Notes: a model not told the origin generated them from the letters alone. Counted from the stretch's first letter, positions 8,629 through 17,313 are shown. The stretch: DNA of 54,897 bases from Comamonadaceae bacterium (GCA_015999985.1 JAECRA010000028.1:1-54897), one strand, 5' to 3'. Translations and numbers: made by a program.

Positions 8629-9209
8629 GGCTGAGGTCTCTTGTCTTGGCCATCCTGGCCTTCTGATGTGTTTTGAGGCGACAGGACCTGTGCAAGTACA
8701 CCGGCCTCTTCGGATTCCTGAATGGTGACGAGCTGGTCCTCAGAAAGCTGGCCGGTCACCAGGCGATACAGCTCAAGCAATATCAAAAATCCTCCGCATA
8801 CCGCGAATACGATGCCCGACACGTAGACCACTGCCATGGACAGGCCTGTGACCGGGGCTTGTACGTCCCAGTTGATGCGGGTTTGCGTGACGCTGCCCTG
8901 GAAAAGCAGCCACAGGATGTAGAGCATCAGAGCGTGGGTGATCGCCAGGCACGCCTTCTTGCCCCAGGCCGGCAGGCGGCTCACCACCATGTCAACGCCC
9001 AGGTGGGCATGTTCTTTGAGCGCCACGATGGCGCCCAGGAAGGTGATCCAGATGAAGAGCCAGCGTGAGACTTCTTCAGACATCGTGATGCCCGAGTTAA
9101 ACCCGTAGCGCAGAACCACGTTGCCGAACACCAGCACCACCATGACCGCCAGCATCAGCGCGATCAACGCCTCCACCAGGTGGCAAGCGCCATCAATCCA
9201 TCTATTCAT
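8625..9209 (-). CDS. dctQ: TRAP transporter small permease (DctQ)
   Basis: A 194-residue membrane protein with four hydrophobic segments and the DctQ marks EVSRWLFIWITFLGAIVALKEHAHLGVDMVV. The start at 9209 is preferred over an upstream in-frame codon (9239) because GGAG lies about 7 bases before it and the protein then begins directly with the first membrane helix. It has a hydrophilic C-terminal tail of about 40 residues. It partners DctM, whose gene overlaps its stop codon. Confidence 0.92.
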   Translation of the reverse strand: MNRWIDGACHLVEALIALMLAVMVVLVFGNVVLRYGFNSGITMSEEVSRWLFIWITFLGAIVALKEHAHLGVDMVVSRLPAWGKKACLAITHALMLYILWLLFQGSVTQTRINWDVQAPVTGLSMAVVYVSGIVFAVCGGFLILLELYRLVTGQLSEDQLVTIQESEEAGVLAQVLSPQNTSEGQDGQDKRPQP

Positions 9210-9279
9210 CTTTGTGCTCCAAACGACAACTGCGCTCATGGTCGAGCGCAGTCATTTTCTTCACCGGATCATTCGTCCC

Positions 9280-9717
9280 TCAATCCACCCGGTTGATCTC
9301 TACCAGGGAACGCAGTGCAGCCAGATAAGACTGCGGACCCAACCCTTGTATGGTTCCACGCACCGCAGGCGAGATGATGGAGTGCGTGCGCCAGGCTTCA
9401 CGCGCAGCGATGTTGGACATGTGCACTTCAATCACCGGAAAAGGCATGGCCTTAATAGCGTCATGCAACGATACGCCGTGCTGAGTGAGCCCAGCAGGGT
9501 TCACCAGCGCACCTTGTGCGTCGTCGATGTGCTGGTGCAGAAAATCAACCAAAGAGCCTTCGTGGTTCGATTGAATGGTTTCGACTTCCACACCCAACTC
9601 TTGCGCCAGCGCGGCGATGCGTGCATCGATCTGCGCTAGCGTGGTGGTGCCATAAATATGGGGTTCGCGGCGTCCGAAAAGATTCAGGTTGGGGCCGTGC
9701 AGAACAAGCAGTTTCAT
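9280..9717 (-). CDS. aroQ: Type II 3-dehydroquinate dehydratase
   Basis: A 145-residue cytoplasmic dodecamer-type dehydroquinase: LHGPNLNLFGRREPHIYG with catalytic Tyr22, NPAGLTQHGVSLHDA, and EVHMSN with catalytic His99. It interconverts 3-dehydroquinate and 3-dehydroshikimate. Its place inside the TRAP operon, between dctQ and dctP, suggests a catabolic role with quinate or shikimate-type compounds rather than, or in addition to, aromatic amino-acid synthesis. That is inference from position. Confidence 0.95.
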   Translation of the reverse strand: MKLLVLHGPNLNLFGRREPHIYGTTTLAQIDARIAALAQELGVEVETIQSNHEGSLVDFLHQHIDDAQGALVNPAGLTQHGVSLHDAIKAMPFPVIEVHMSNIAAREAWRTHSIISPAVRGTIQGLGPQSYLAALRSLVEINRVD

Positions 9718-9736
9718 GAGTCTTGGTCCTGGGGGG

Positions 9737-10735
9737 TCACTTACGGATGCGGGCCAGTTCGCTGTTGTAGAGCTTGACCAATGCCGGGTCGTACTGCGCA
9801 GCGAATTTTTCTATGACGGGTTGGGCAATCTTGCGCATGCGCGTTTGTTCGGCCGGGCTCACCACGTTGAATTGCGCACCCTTGGCCTGCAGCTCGCCCA
9901 CAGATTTCTGAGCGGCAGCGCGGCTGACCTGGCGCTGGTAAGAGCGCGATTCGTTGGCCGCTTCTTGCATCCACTTCTGTTCATTGGGTGTCAGCGTGTC
10001 CCAGAACTTCTTGCTGACGAGGATGATGTTGGCGGCATAGACGTGGTTGGTCGCGCTCACGAACTTCTGCACTTCGTAGAACTTGTTCGACAAGATCACG
10101 GCGAAGGGGTTTTCCTGGCCGTCTACTGCTTTGGATTCCAACGCGCCGTACAGCTCAGCGAAGGGCATGGGCACCGGGTTGGCTTTGAATGCCTTGAAGG
10201 TGTCCAGGAACACCGGGTTGGGGATCACGCGGATCTTCAGGCCGGCCAGGTCTTCCGGTTTGTTGATGGGGTGTTTGCTGTTGGTTACGTTGCGAAAGCC
10301 AAGATCCCAGTAACCCAGGGAGACCAAACCCTTCTCAGGCAGTTTGTCGATCAAAGCTTTGCCCAAGGGGCCGTCCAGCAAGGCATCGGCCTGCTCAAAG
10401 GTGCTCACGGCGAAAGGAAAGTCGACCACGCCGAACTCTTTGACGATGCCGGCCAGCGATGTGGTGGCTGGCGAATACATCTGCTGCACGCCGCCTTGCA
10501 ACGCTGACTGCTGTTGCTGCTCGTTGCCCAGTTGGTTGGCAGGAAATTCCTGCACTTTCATCTTGCCACCGCTCTTGGTGGCCAGCAGTTCGGAGAAACG
10601 CTTCACCCCGAAGCTCACCGGATGGTCAGTGTTGTTGAGGTGGCCGAAGCGGATCACGCGCTCCTGCTGGGCCCATACAGGCAAGGCGATCGCCACGCAC
10701 AGGCTGGCGGCGGCAAGGCGGCTAAAGAGTTTCAT
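9737..10735 (-). CDS. dctP: TRAP transporter substrate-binding protein (DctP), copy 1
   Basis: A 332-residue periplasmic receptor. It has a Sec signal (hydrophobic core ending at VWAQ, residues about 5-22), FGHLNNTDHPVSFG, the conserved LKIRVIPNPVFLDTFKAFKANPVPMPFAELYGALESKAVDGQENP core, where the Arg of IRV binds the substrate carboxylate, and a helical C-terminus. The start at 10735 has CTGGAGA a few bases upstream. It begins the operon that continues with aroQ, dctQ and dctM. A paralogue is encoded at 12620-13657. The ligand is probably a quinate/shikimate-like acid given aroQ. Confidence 0.93.
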   Translation of the reverse strand: MKLFSRLAAASLCVAIALPVWAQQERVIRFGHLNNTDHPVSFGVKRFSELLATKSGGKMKVQEFPANQLGNEQQQQSALQGGVQQMYSPATTSLAGIVKEFGVVDFPFAVSTFEQADALLDGPLGKALIDKLPEKGLVSLGYWDLGFRNVTNSKHPINKPEDLAGLKIRVIPNPVFLDTFKAFKANPVPMPFAELYGALESKAVDGQENPFAVILSNKFYEVQKFVSATNHVYAANIILVSKKFWDTLTPNEQKWMQEAANESRSYQRQVSRAAAQKSVGELQAKGAQFNVVSPAEQTRMRKIAQPVIEKFAAQYDPALVKLYNSELARIRK

Positions 10736-10804
10736 GGGGGTCTCCAGGGTGAAGGAACGAAAGGCCACGACTAGGCCACTGACTGGAGGTGATCGTAATA
10801 AAAG

Positions 10805-10819
10805 TGGAAAACTTTTCCA
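10805..10819. promoter_or_regulatory. Perfect 15-base IclR-type palindrome
   Basis: TGGAAAA, central C, TTTTCCA. It closely resembles the published IclR consensus (TGGAAATNATTTCCA). It sits 70 bases upstream of the dctP start and in the divergent region shared with the IclR gene at 11121, so it is the natural operator for the TRAP operon. Confidence 0.65.
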
Positions 10820-10892
10820 TAATGGAATACCCTGCTGTTTTTGCTACAGTTCTCTAGGAACATGCTCAAAGTTTTTGGTGGCGTCCTTGTCT

Positions 10893-11043
10893 TGCTCCCT
10901 CTCCCACCTGGGAGAGGGTTGGGCGGGGCTGGCCAACCGGTGAGGGCAGCGCAACCAAGAACTCCAAGCTCATACGCGAGTGACGTGCAGCCCCTCACTC
11001 AACCTCTCCCTTCACCGGGCGCACCCAGAGGGGAGAGGAGAAA
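10893..11043. repeat. GC-rich REP-like inverted repeat in a promoter region
   Basis: A perfect hairpin CCCTCTCCC (10897-10905), ACCT, GGGAGAGGG (10910-10918) is followed by GGGTTGGGC and GTGAGGG segments. A second, inverted unit follows (CCCCTCACTCAACC, then CCTCTCC 11003-11009 pairing with GGAGAGG 11032-11038). Such paired units are dispersed intergenic repeats in many proteobacteria. It lies between the IclR operator and the IclR gene, which makes this divergent region about 240 bases longer than that of the paralogous locus at 13658-13800. Confidence 0.6.
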
Positions 11044-11120
11044 GCCCAGGGCTTTGAACAGGTTCTCAGAACGTGGTCGCGTCCTGAGCGTCTGTAGCAG
11101 TTAGACCCCAAGGAGACATG

Positions 11121-11903
11121 ATGAGCAGCGTGCTCGAACGAAGTTTCAAGGTGCTGGACCACCTCAGTGCACACCCGGAAGGGTGTGCGTTGTCGTCGAT
11201 CGCCAGCGAACAAGACATCCCGCTTTCGGCTTGCCATCGCTTGCTCACTGAGTTGGTCAAAGGCGGTTATGTGCGCCAGGACCCGCTGGATGGCCATTAC
11301 GTGCTGACCATGAAGTTGGTGTCCATGGGCCTGTCGTTTCTCAGCAATTCCGGCGTGGTCGATGTGGCGCAGCCGATGCTGGATCAATTGGCCGGCGCGT
11401 CGGGCGAGCTGATCCGCCTGGGTGTGGTGGATGGGGACGAACTCACCTTTGTAGCTAAAGCCCAGGGCGCTACCCATGGGCTGCGTTATGACCCGGACAT
11501 GGGTTTGTCTGTGCCGCTCTGGTGCAGCGCGGCGGGCCACGCCTGGCTGTCCACCATGCCCGAAGACGCGGCGATGGCCCTGGTGGCACGCAAAGGGTTG
11601 GGGAGCCCAGCCAGCTACGGACCCAAAGCGCCCACCACCATCAAGGGCGTGATGGCCTTTGTGGAGCGGGCACGCGTAAGGGGCTTCAGCACCATTGAGG
11701 AAGTGTTCGCACCTGGCATGAGCGCCATGGCTGCGCCGGTGCGTGGCCGCAATGGGGCTGCCATTGGTGTGGTCACCATCGCTGGCCCGGTGGTGCGCCT
11801 GAATGCGGCGCGAATGGAAGAGCTGGCGCCCGTATTGGTGGATACCGCCAATGATGTCGCAAAGGCCAGCCGGGGCTCTGCGCTGTTCCGCGCACGTGCC
11901 TGA
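11121..11903 (+). CDS. IclR-family transcriptional regulator, copy 1
   Basis: A 260-residue regulator with an N-terminal helix-turn-helix (LSSIASEQDIPLSACHRLLTELVKGGYV, about 20-50) and a GAF-like IclR effector domain with the signature GFSTIEEVFAPGMSAMAAPV. ATG occurs twice in tandem (11118, 11121); AGGAG ends at 11115, and spacing favours the second. It is divergent from dctP copy 1 across the palindrome at 10805-10819 and is clearly paralogous to the IclR protein at 13801, which faces dctP copy 2. Confidence 0.93.
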   Translation: MSSVLERSFKVLDHLSAHPEGCALSSIASEQDIPLSACHRLLTELVKGGYVRQDPLDGHYVLTMKLVSMGLSFLSNSGVVDVAQPMLDQLAGASGELIRLGVVDGDELTFVAKAQGATHGLRYDPDMGLSVPLWCSAAGHAWLSTMPEDAAMALVARKGLGSPASYGPKAPTTIKGVMAFVERARVRGFSTIEEVFAPGMSAMAAPVRGRNGAAIGVVTIAGPVVRLNAARMEELAPVLVDTANDVAKASRGSALFRARA

Positions 11904-11916
11904 GCGCTTGCCGCGT

Positions 11917-12606
11917 TCAAGCATCCACCATGTCCGCAGGCGTAGCCGAATAGGCCAGCGCATAGGTGGCGCGTTCGGCACCGGCTCTGGCCCCCATGGC
12001 TTGCAGGGCGGAGTCGCTGAGTTCCTTTTCAGACAACTGCTGAAGTACCTCCGCGTCGTAGGCGCAAGCCAGTAGAACCCAGTCCGCTACTCGGTCCGAG
12101 GCGCCGCGCACGCGCTGCTCCTCGGTCTGAGCGATGGCCGGTGCCTCGTGGCGCAGCAGGTGCAAGCCCGCCATGCCGGGAGCACCTGCTACACGTTCGC
12201 CCAATACCCGCACCGCCGAGCGCAATGCATTCTCCTTGCCGGGTTGAGGAGAAAGACGCAGTGTGAGCACGCTGTGGGCAGTGGTGCCGCCAAAGCTTTC
12301 CATCACGCGGCACTGGCTGCGCACCATGTGCCTATGGTGCGGCATCATCCGCACGGACCAGGGCGACGGTGCATTCAAGCGTGCCAGATAGGCTGGTGAG
12401 CCCAGTACGGCATGGTCTTCCAGCTCGTACAAAACGAATATGCCCTCACCACCATCGGCGCTGACCCAACGGCTTGCCCTCTGGAAACCGGGGATACCCA
12501 GCCGCTCAGGGAAGTGCTCGTGAGCGTGCCAGTGTGCAAACTCAGGCAGGGTATGCGCAGCCATGTCCCACCACATGGCCAGGGCGGCCTTTCCTCGCAT
12601 TGCCAT
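11917..12606 (-). CDS. Uncharacterised protein with two alpha/beta-barrel-like halves
   Basis: A 229-residue cytoplasmic protein. The first half (WWDMAAHTLPEFAHWHAHEHFPERLGIPGFQRASRW, then FVLYELEDHAVLGSPAYLARLN) resembles the EthD/DUF4286 dimeric alpha-beta barrel pattern, where a small protein senses or modifies a ligand. The second half (HSVLTLRLSPQPG, then AGLHLLRHE, then DWVLLACAYD) looks like a second barrel. I do not assign a reaction. It lies 13 bases after dctP copy 2 in the same direction and is probably co-transcribed, so it likely serves the same substrate. Confidence 0.75.
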   Translation of the reverse strand: MAMRGKAALAMWWDMAAHTLPEFAHWHAHEHFPERLGIPGFQRASRWVSADGGEGIFVLYELEDHAVLGSPAYLARLNAPSPWSVRMMPHHRHMVRSQCRVMESFGGTTAHSVLTLRLSPQPGKENALRSAVRVLGERVAGAPGMAGLHLLRHEAPAIAQTEEQRVRGASDRVADWVLLACAYDAEVLQQLSEKELSDSALQAMGARAGAERATYALAYSATPADMVDA

Positions 12607-12619
12607 GCAAACTCCTGGC

Positions 12620-13657
12620 TTATTTGGCGCTGCGGATACGGGCCAGTTCGGTATTCACCTGCTGCACCACGCTCTCACCAATTTCCTTGGTGAACTTGAC
12701 GGTCACAGGTTGCACTTTCTGGCGCAGACGGGCCACTTCTTCCGCGCTGACTTCATTGACCTGCATGAGTTTGCGCAATGCATCCACAGATTGGCTTTCC
12801 TTCTGCAGCGTGAGTTTTCGTTCTTCCTGCTTGGCCTCTTCTGCCGCGGCACGGATGATATTGCGCTCAGCAGCTGACATGCCATCCCAGGTTTTCTTGC
12901 TCATGAGAAAAGGCATACCCGTGTAGACGTGGCGCGTGAGCGAGAGAAATTTCTGCACTTCCGCGAACTTGGCGGACTCGATGACTGCTACAGGGTTGTC
13001 TTGGCCATCGATGGCGCGCGACTCCAAGGCGCCGTAGACCTCGCCGAAGGTCATGGGAACGGGGTTGGCGCCCAGTGTATTGAACAGATCAATGAAGATG
13101 GGCGATGCAATCACGCGGATCTTCAAGCCCTGTACATCTTCAAAGCGGGTGATGGGCCGGCGGCTGTTGGTCATGTGCCGAAACCCGAGGTCCCAGATAC
13201 CCAGGCCGATGGCGTCATGCTTGGCCAGATCGTTCAACATTTGCGTGCCCACCGGGCCATCGGCAATGGCGTAGGCCTCCTGTGCGTTGTTGAACAGGAA
13301 GGGAAGATCGAACACCATGAAGCGTTTGTCGATCGAGGCGATCAGGCCCGTCGCCATGGATGTGAAGTCCAGGGTGCCGCCGCGCACGGAGGCCAGGTTC
13401 TGGGGGTCACCGCCCAGCACCGCATTGGGAAACAACGTGACCTTCATCTTGCCGCCGCTCTTGCTCGCCACGGCGTCGGAAAACTTTTGTGCGCCCAAAC
13501 CGAGCGGATGATCCTTGGCCAAACTGAAGGCGAAGCGCAGATTACGCTCCTTGATGTCTTGGGCCTGCACGGCGCTGGTGGCGCCCAGCAGGGCAGCAGC
13601 GCTGAACATGGTCAGCAGTGCGCGACGCGCATGACGAAATGGACGGGAATTGATCAT
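12620..13657 (-). CDS. dctP: TRAP transporter substrate-binding protein (DctP), copy 2
   Basis: A 345-residue periplasmic receptor with a signal peptide (RRALLTMFSAAALLGATSAVQA, cut near 32) and the same core as copy 1: LKIRVIASPIFIDLFNTLGANPVPMTFGEVYGALESRAIDGQDNP. AGGAG precedes the start. The two copies are clearly paralogous along their length. No DctQM follows this copy; the nearest permease is the one at 7348-9209, so it probably shares that permease or uses one elsewhere. Confidence 0.93.
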   Translation of the reverse strand: MINSRPFRHARRALLTMFSAAALLGATSAVQAQDIKERNLRFAFSLAKDHPLGLGAQKFSDAVASKSGGKMKVTLFPNAVLGGDPQNLASVRGGTLDFTSMATGLIASIDKRFMVFDLPFLFNNAQEAYAIADGPVGTQMLNDLAKHDAIGLGIWDLGFRHMTNSRRPITRFEDVQGLKIRVIASPIFIDLFNTLGANPVPMTFGEVYGALESRAIDGQDNPVAVIESAKFAEVQKFLSLTRHVYTGMPFLMSKKTWDGMSAAERNIIRAAAEEAKQEERKLTLQKESQSVDALRKLMQVNEVSAEEVARLRQKVQPVTVKFTKEIGESVVQQVNTELARIRSAK

Positions 13658-13741
13658 GTTGTCTCCTGGTGTTTTAAATCGGAAATCGCCGTCTCATGAG
13701 CTCCCCATGAAAAAGCGGAATGGCGCGATCCTGACATTTTC

Positions 13742-13784
13742 TTGAAAGCCTTTCAACTTTTTGATATCTTTCAAATTTTGAAAG
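13742..13784. promoter_or_regulatory. Pair of palindromes, IclR operator candidate
   Basis: Two perfect palindromes lie between dctP copy 2 and the divergent IclR gene: TTGAAAG, C, CTTTCAA at 13742-13756, and CTTTCAAA, T, TTTGAAAG at 13768-13784. Both contain the half-site TTGAAAG or its reverse. The second ends 16 bases before the IclR start, consistent with autoregulation. The centres are about 26 bases apart. Confidence 0.65.
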
Positions 13785-13800
13785 CTCCGAAAGGCCAACG

Positions 13801-14640
13801 ATGAGCGGTGCATTGGAGAAGTCACTGGCAGTGCTTGAATACTTGGTGGATTACCCGGATGGCGCTCAATTGGTTCAGATCGCCACCGATCTGAACCAGT
13901 TGCGCAGCGGCTGCCACCGCACCTTGCAGGAACTGATTCGCTTCGGTTACGTGCGCCAATTGCCCACGCGCGGCGACTACGCGCTCACCACCAAGATGGC
14001 GTCGATGGGAATGAGCTTCATGAGCAAATCGGGTGTGGTCGACATTGCCCAGCCGGTGATCAACCGGCTGGCGCAGACCACCGAAGAGCTGGTGCGTCTG
14101 GCCATCGTTGATGGTGAAAGACTGACTCTCATGGCCAAAGCGCAGGGTGCGCGCTCAGGGCTGCGCTACGACCCTGACATGGGCATTGATCTGCGCCTGT
14201 CGTGCAGCGCTGCGGGGCAGGCTTGGCTGATGACGCTGCCTGAAGACTTGGCCATCGAATACGTCACGCGCCAGGGCTTGGGTCAGCCGCGCCACTATGG
14301 TCCAGCCGCTCCGACCTCACTGCGCGCATTGCTCAAGCTCTTGGACGAACATCGCGAGCGTGGGTACAGCGTGATCGAAGAGTCCTACGCCCCGGGTATG
14401 AGTTCCATGGCTGCACCTGTGCAGCGCAAAGGCGGCCCCGCCACCGGCGTGATCGTGATCGCGGGCCCCGCAATGCGGCTCACCGCCAAACGGATGCAGC
14501 AATTTGGCCCAGCTCTGCTAGCTGCCGCCGAGGAACTGAGCATCACAGGCGACGCCTCACCACTACTGAAGTCGGCCAACGCCGGAACCTGGGGTAATGC
14601 GCCTGCGAAGCCCAAGCAGGCCCCGCGGCGCGGTTCTTGA
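13801..14640 (+). CDS. IclR-family transcriptional regulator, copy 2
   Basis: A 279-residue regulator with a helix-turn-helix (LVQIATDLNQLRSGCHRTLQELIRFGYV) and an effector domain with GYSVIEESYAPGMSSMAAPV. It shares long stretches with the IclR protein at 11121 (for example KAQGAxxGLRYDPDMG and CSAAG). Its C-terminal tail of about 25 residues, rich in Pro, Lys and Gly, is extra. It faces dctP copy 2 across a pair of perfect palindromes. Confidence 0.93.
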   Translation: MSGALEKSLAVLEYLVDYPDGAQLVQIATDLNQLRSGCHRTLQELIRFGYVRQLPTRGDYALTTKMASMGMSFMSKSGVVDIAQPVINRLAQTTEELVRLAIVDGERLTLMAKAQGARSGLRYDPDMGIDLRLSCSAAGQAWLMTLPEDLAIEYVTRQGLGQPRHYGPAAPTSLRALLKLLDEHRERGYSVIEESYAPGMSSMAAPVQRKGGPATGVIVIAGPAMRLTAKRMQQFGPALLAAAEELSITGDASPLLKSANAGTWGNAPAKPKQAPRRGS

Positions 14641-14653
14641 TGAAACGTCAAGG

Positions 14654-14677
14654 AAGAAAGCGCTTGCGCTAGTTCTT
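14654..14677 (+). terminator. Terminator-like hairpin after IclR copy 2
   Basis: AAGAA-AGCGC (14654-14663), TT loop, GCGCT, two-base bulge, TTCTT (14673-14677) then T. It lies 14 bases after the IclR stop. The T tract is interrupted by C, so it may be weak. Confidence 0.45.
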
Positions 14678-14715
14678 TGCAGAATTCCGACCAGGGGGAA
14701 CCTGGTGAACATGCT

Positions 14716-14973
14716 TTAGCCTGCCAGCAGGTCCGGGGTGATATCTGCCAGGGTGCGGCATCCCAGCAAGCCCATTTCGCACTCGATCTCGGTCTTCAGG
14801 ATGTGCCGCAAATGGGAGCCGCCCTTGGCGCCCGTCGGTGCCGTACCGAATAAGGTGGATCGGCCTATCAGCACCGCGTCGGCGCCCAGTGCGCGTGCCT
14901 TGACTACATCACTTCCAGGACCCAAAACGTAACGGATCATGACTCCTGCAAACCAGCGCGGATGGGGTGCCAC
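14716..14973 (-). pseudogene. Deletion remnant of an LldD-type 2-hydroxyacid dehydrogenase
   Basis: An 85-codon frame is a broken copy of the gene at 28077-29234. Residues HPRW to LGPG match residues 194-210 of the full protein, then the frame jumps directly to GSDVVKARALGADAVLIGR and continues to the C-terminus (residues 321-385). About 110 residues, including the active-site NHGGR segment, are missing, as is the whole N-terminal half. The homology continues about 45 bases past the stop codon. It cannot be a working enzyme. The frame is still open, so the deletion was in frame. Confidence 0.85.
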
Positions 14974-15003
14974 CTGCCCCGATCCGAAGCTCGCACTAAA
15001 AGA

Positions 15004-16185
15004 TCAGTAGATCTCAAACAGGCCAGCCGCGCCCATTCCGCCCCCAACGCACATAGTGACGACACCGTACTTGGCTCCGCGTCGGCGGCCCTCAAGCAAA
15101 ATATGGCCTGCGAGACGAGCGCCTGTCATGCCAAATGGATGGCCGATGGCGATCGCGCCGCCGTTGACGTTCAGTCGCTCTAGCGGAATGCCGAGTTTTT
15201 GTTGGCAATACAGAACTTGGGAAGCGAAAGCTTCATTGAGTTCCCACAGGTCGATGTCCTCGACTTTCAGGCCGTTGCGCTCCAGCAGTCTCGGTACTGC
15301 GAATACAGGTCCAATTCCCATCTCATCTGGCTCGCAGCCAGTGACGGCAAAGCCTCGGAAGGCGCCCAGTGGTTCCAGGTTGAGGCGCTCAGCCTGCTTA
15401 GCTTCCATCAACACGCAGGCAGAGGCTCCATCAGACAATTGGGAAGCGTTTCCGGCAGTCACAAACTTGTCAGGGCCGTTGACCGGGGCAAGTTGTGCCA
15501 TGCCTTCGTATGTGGCGCCACGCCGATTGCAGTTGTCCTCGCTGACGGTAACTTCCCGGTCACTGAGCTCCCCTGAAACCTTGTCTTTTATAGTCATGGA
15601 GGTGGTGCAGGAAACGATCTCGGCGTCGTATCTTCCCGCGATTTGCGCTTGTTCAGTGCGTTGCTGGCTTTCGAGTGCAAACCAGTCCTGAGCTTCACGG
15701 CTGATGCCATAGCGCTGCGCCACGATGTCAGCGGTTTCGATCATCGAAAGGTACAAAGCAGGCCTATGCTCCTCGATCCAAGGGTTTCGGGTGATGTCCG
15801 GATTCGATGGCGATTTCATGGTCGATATGCTTTCCACGCCTCCTGCAATCATGGCCGGTACACCTTCACTGGTGATGCGGCTGGCGGCGTAGGCAATGGC
15901 CTGCAAGCCGGAGGCGCAGAAGCGGTTGATGGTGGCGCCACCTATGCTCACCGGTAAGCCCGCGCGGATCACGCTTTGCCGGGCGATGTTGCGCCCACTG
16001 GTTCCCTCGGGATAGCCGCATCCCATGATGACGTCCTCGATGACTGCGGGGTCTACCCCCGAGCGATCGACCGCAGCGCGCACGGCGAAAGCTGCCAGCG
16101 TGCTGCCCGGCGTCGAGTTGAACTCACCTCGATGGGCCTTGGTCAATGGGGTTCGGGCAGTGGAAACAATGACAGCTTCGCGCAA
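15004..16185 (-). CDS. Acetyl-CoA C-acetyltransferase / thiolase
   Basis: A 393-residue thiolase with all catalytic parts: NRFCASGLQ with nucleophile Cys90, [17 protein letters not shown] with His near 349, and [10 protein letters not shown] with Cys near 379. It cleaves 3-oxoacyl-CoA with CoA, or runs in reverse. Translation most likely starts at a TTG with AAGGAG seven bases upstream. It is divergent from the LysR gene at 16390, which faces module A, and is a good candidate for the final cleavage step of that pathway. Confidence 0.94.
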   Translation of the reverse strand: MREAVIVSTARTPLTKAHRGEFNSTPGSTLAAFAVRAAVDRSGVDPAVIEDVIMGCGYPEGTSGRNIARQSVIRAGLPVSIGGATINRFCASGLQAIAYAASRITSEGVPAMIAGGVESISTMKSPSNPDITRNPWIEEHRPALYLSMIETADIVAQRYGISREAQDWFALESQQRTEQAQIAGRYDAEIVSCTTSMTIKDKVSGELSDREVTVSEDNCNRRGATYEGMAQLAPVNGPDKFVTAGNASQLSDGASACVLMEAKQAERLNLEPLGAFRGFAVTGCEPDEMGIGPVFAVPRLLERNGLKVEDIDLWELNEAFASQVLYCQQKLGIPLERLNVNGGAIAIGHPFGMTGARLAGHILLEGRRRGAKYGVVTMCVGGGMGAAGLFEIY

Positions 16186-16379
16186 AACGTCTCTCCTTGA
16201 GTTATGAACGGGTCTCTGGCGACCGGTGTTCTGGGGCCACTGGCAGTGGTCGTAGTCCGCGCCCTGCTAGGCGGGTAGGATTTGCCAGAAGTGCGGGTTG
16301 AGCGGATTTGGTTTGGTCCGTCCATCGCTCTAGCGCTATGGTAGGAGGAGCTAGTTCATGTGTCGAATGAATAATAAAA

Positions 16380-16393
16380 TCATGATCTCATGA
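16380..16393. promoter_or_regulatory. Repeated TCATGA boxes at the LysR start
   Basis: Two TCATGA boxes (16380-16385, 16388-16393) overlap the LysR start codon at 16390. The divergent region (16186-16389) also holds TTCAT and ATGAA half-sites near 16355-16371. The same TCATGA core occurs as a clean inverted repeat at 17461-17479 and 25965-25983, so LysR binding with autoregulation is plausible. Confidence 0.35.
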
Positions 16394-17313
16394 AGAGTAT
16401 TAATATCGAAAAGCTGGATCTGAATCTCCTTGTGGTTTTGCAGACCATCTACAGAGAGGGGAGCGTGACCCGTGCTGCAGAGCGGCTCAATCTGACTCAA
16501 TCAGCGCTGAGCCATGCTTTGCGCCGCCTGCGTCAGGTTCTGGATGAACCGCTTTTTCTGCGTAGTGGATCGGCGTTGGTGGCTACGCCTTTCACACGCA
16601 ATCTCATGGGGCCGCTCGAGATTGCGCTGGGTAATTTGCAAAGTGCGCTCAATACTGCCAGTCCGTTTGATCCGGCTAACGATGTCCGGCGTTTCGTTGT
16701 TGCCATCGATGAGCGACTGGAGGCCTTCATCCTTCCCAAGCTGGTTCAGCAGATTCTGGTCAGTGGACCTGGCGTCGGTTTGAGCTCTATTCGAATGGAT
16801 CAAGCCAACTTGGAGGAGTCGCTGCTCAATGGCCGCATCGACGCGGTAGTGTCGGCGGCTGAGTTGCGCAACGCGAATGTGCGCAGGGTCTTGATTTCCA
16901 AAGATAGCCTAGTCGTGTTGGCGGGGAAAAACCATCCTATCGTGCAGGGTGGCTCAATCACGATCGAAGACTATCTGCGGTGCGATCATCTGGCTGTGGT
17001 CAACGACAAAAGCTATGCGACGGAGGAAGACATCATTCTCAGCAGGGCAGGCTATTCACGATCAATACGCATGCAGGTGCAACGCTATGTGGGCGCGATG
17101 ACCATCGTTGCCAATAGCGAGCTGTTGGTGACAGCCCCCAAGCTTTACGCGACAGTCGTGAATCGCCACGCGCAAAACAATAGCTTTGACTTTCCCCTGA
17201 CCACCAAGCCCGTCGAGTTTTTTCTGTATTGGAGCGCGCCGATGGAGTCCGACCTGGGCATCGCTTGGCTTAGAAAAGAGATTGAGCGCTGCTTTCAGAG
17301 CCAAATGGCCTGA
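16390..17313 (+). CDS. LysR-family transcriptional regulator
   Basis: A 307-residue regulator with the N-terminal helix-turn-helix LDLNLLVVLQTIYREGSVTRAAERLNLTQSALSHALRRL and LDEPLFLRSG, then the effector domain. It lies between the divergent thiolase gene (15004) and the module A operon (17773). TCATGA-based palindromes occur before it, before module A and before the crotonase gene at 26064, so it may control all three units; that is inference from the shared motif. Confidence 0.93.
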   Translation: MKSINIEKLDLNLLVVLQTIYREGSVTRAAERLNLTQSALSHALRRLRQVLDEPLFLRSGSALVATPFTRNLMGPLEIALGNLQSALNTASPFDPANDVRRFVVAIDERLEAFILPKLVQQILVSGPGVGLSSIRMDQANLEESLLNGRIDAVVSAAELRNANVRRVLISKDSLVVLAGKNHPIVQGGSITIEDYLRCDHLAVVNDKSYATEEDIILSRAGYSRSIRMQVQRYVGAMTIVANSELLVTAPKLYATVVNRHAQNNSFDFPLTTKPVEFFLYWSAPMESDLGIAWLRKEIERCFQSQMA

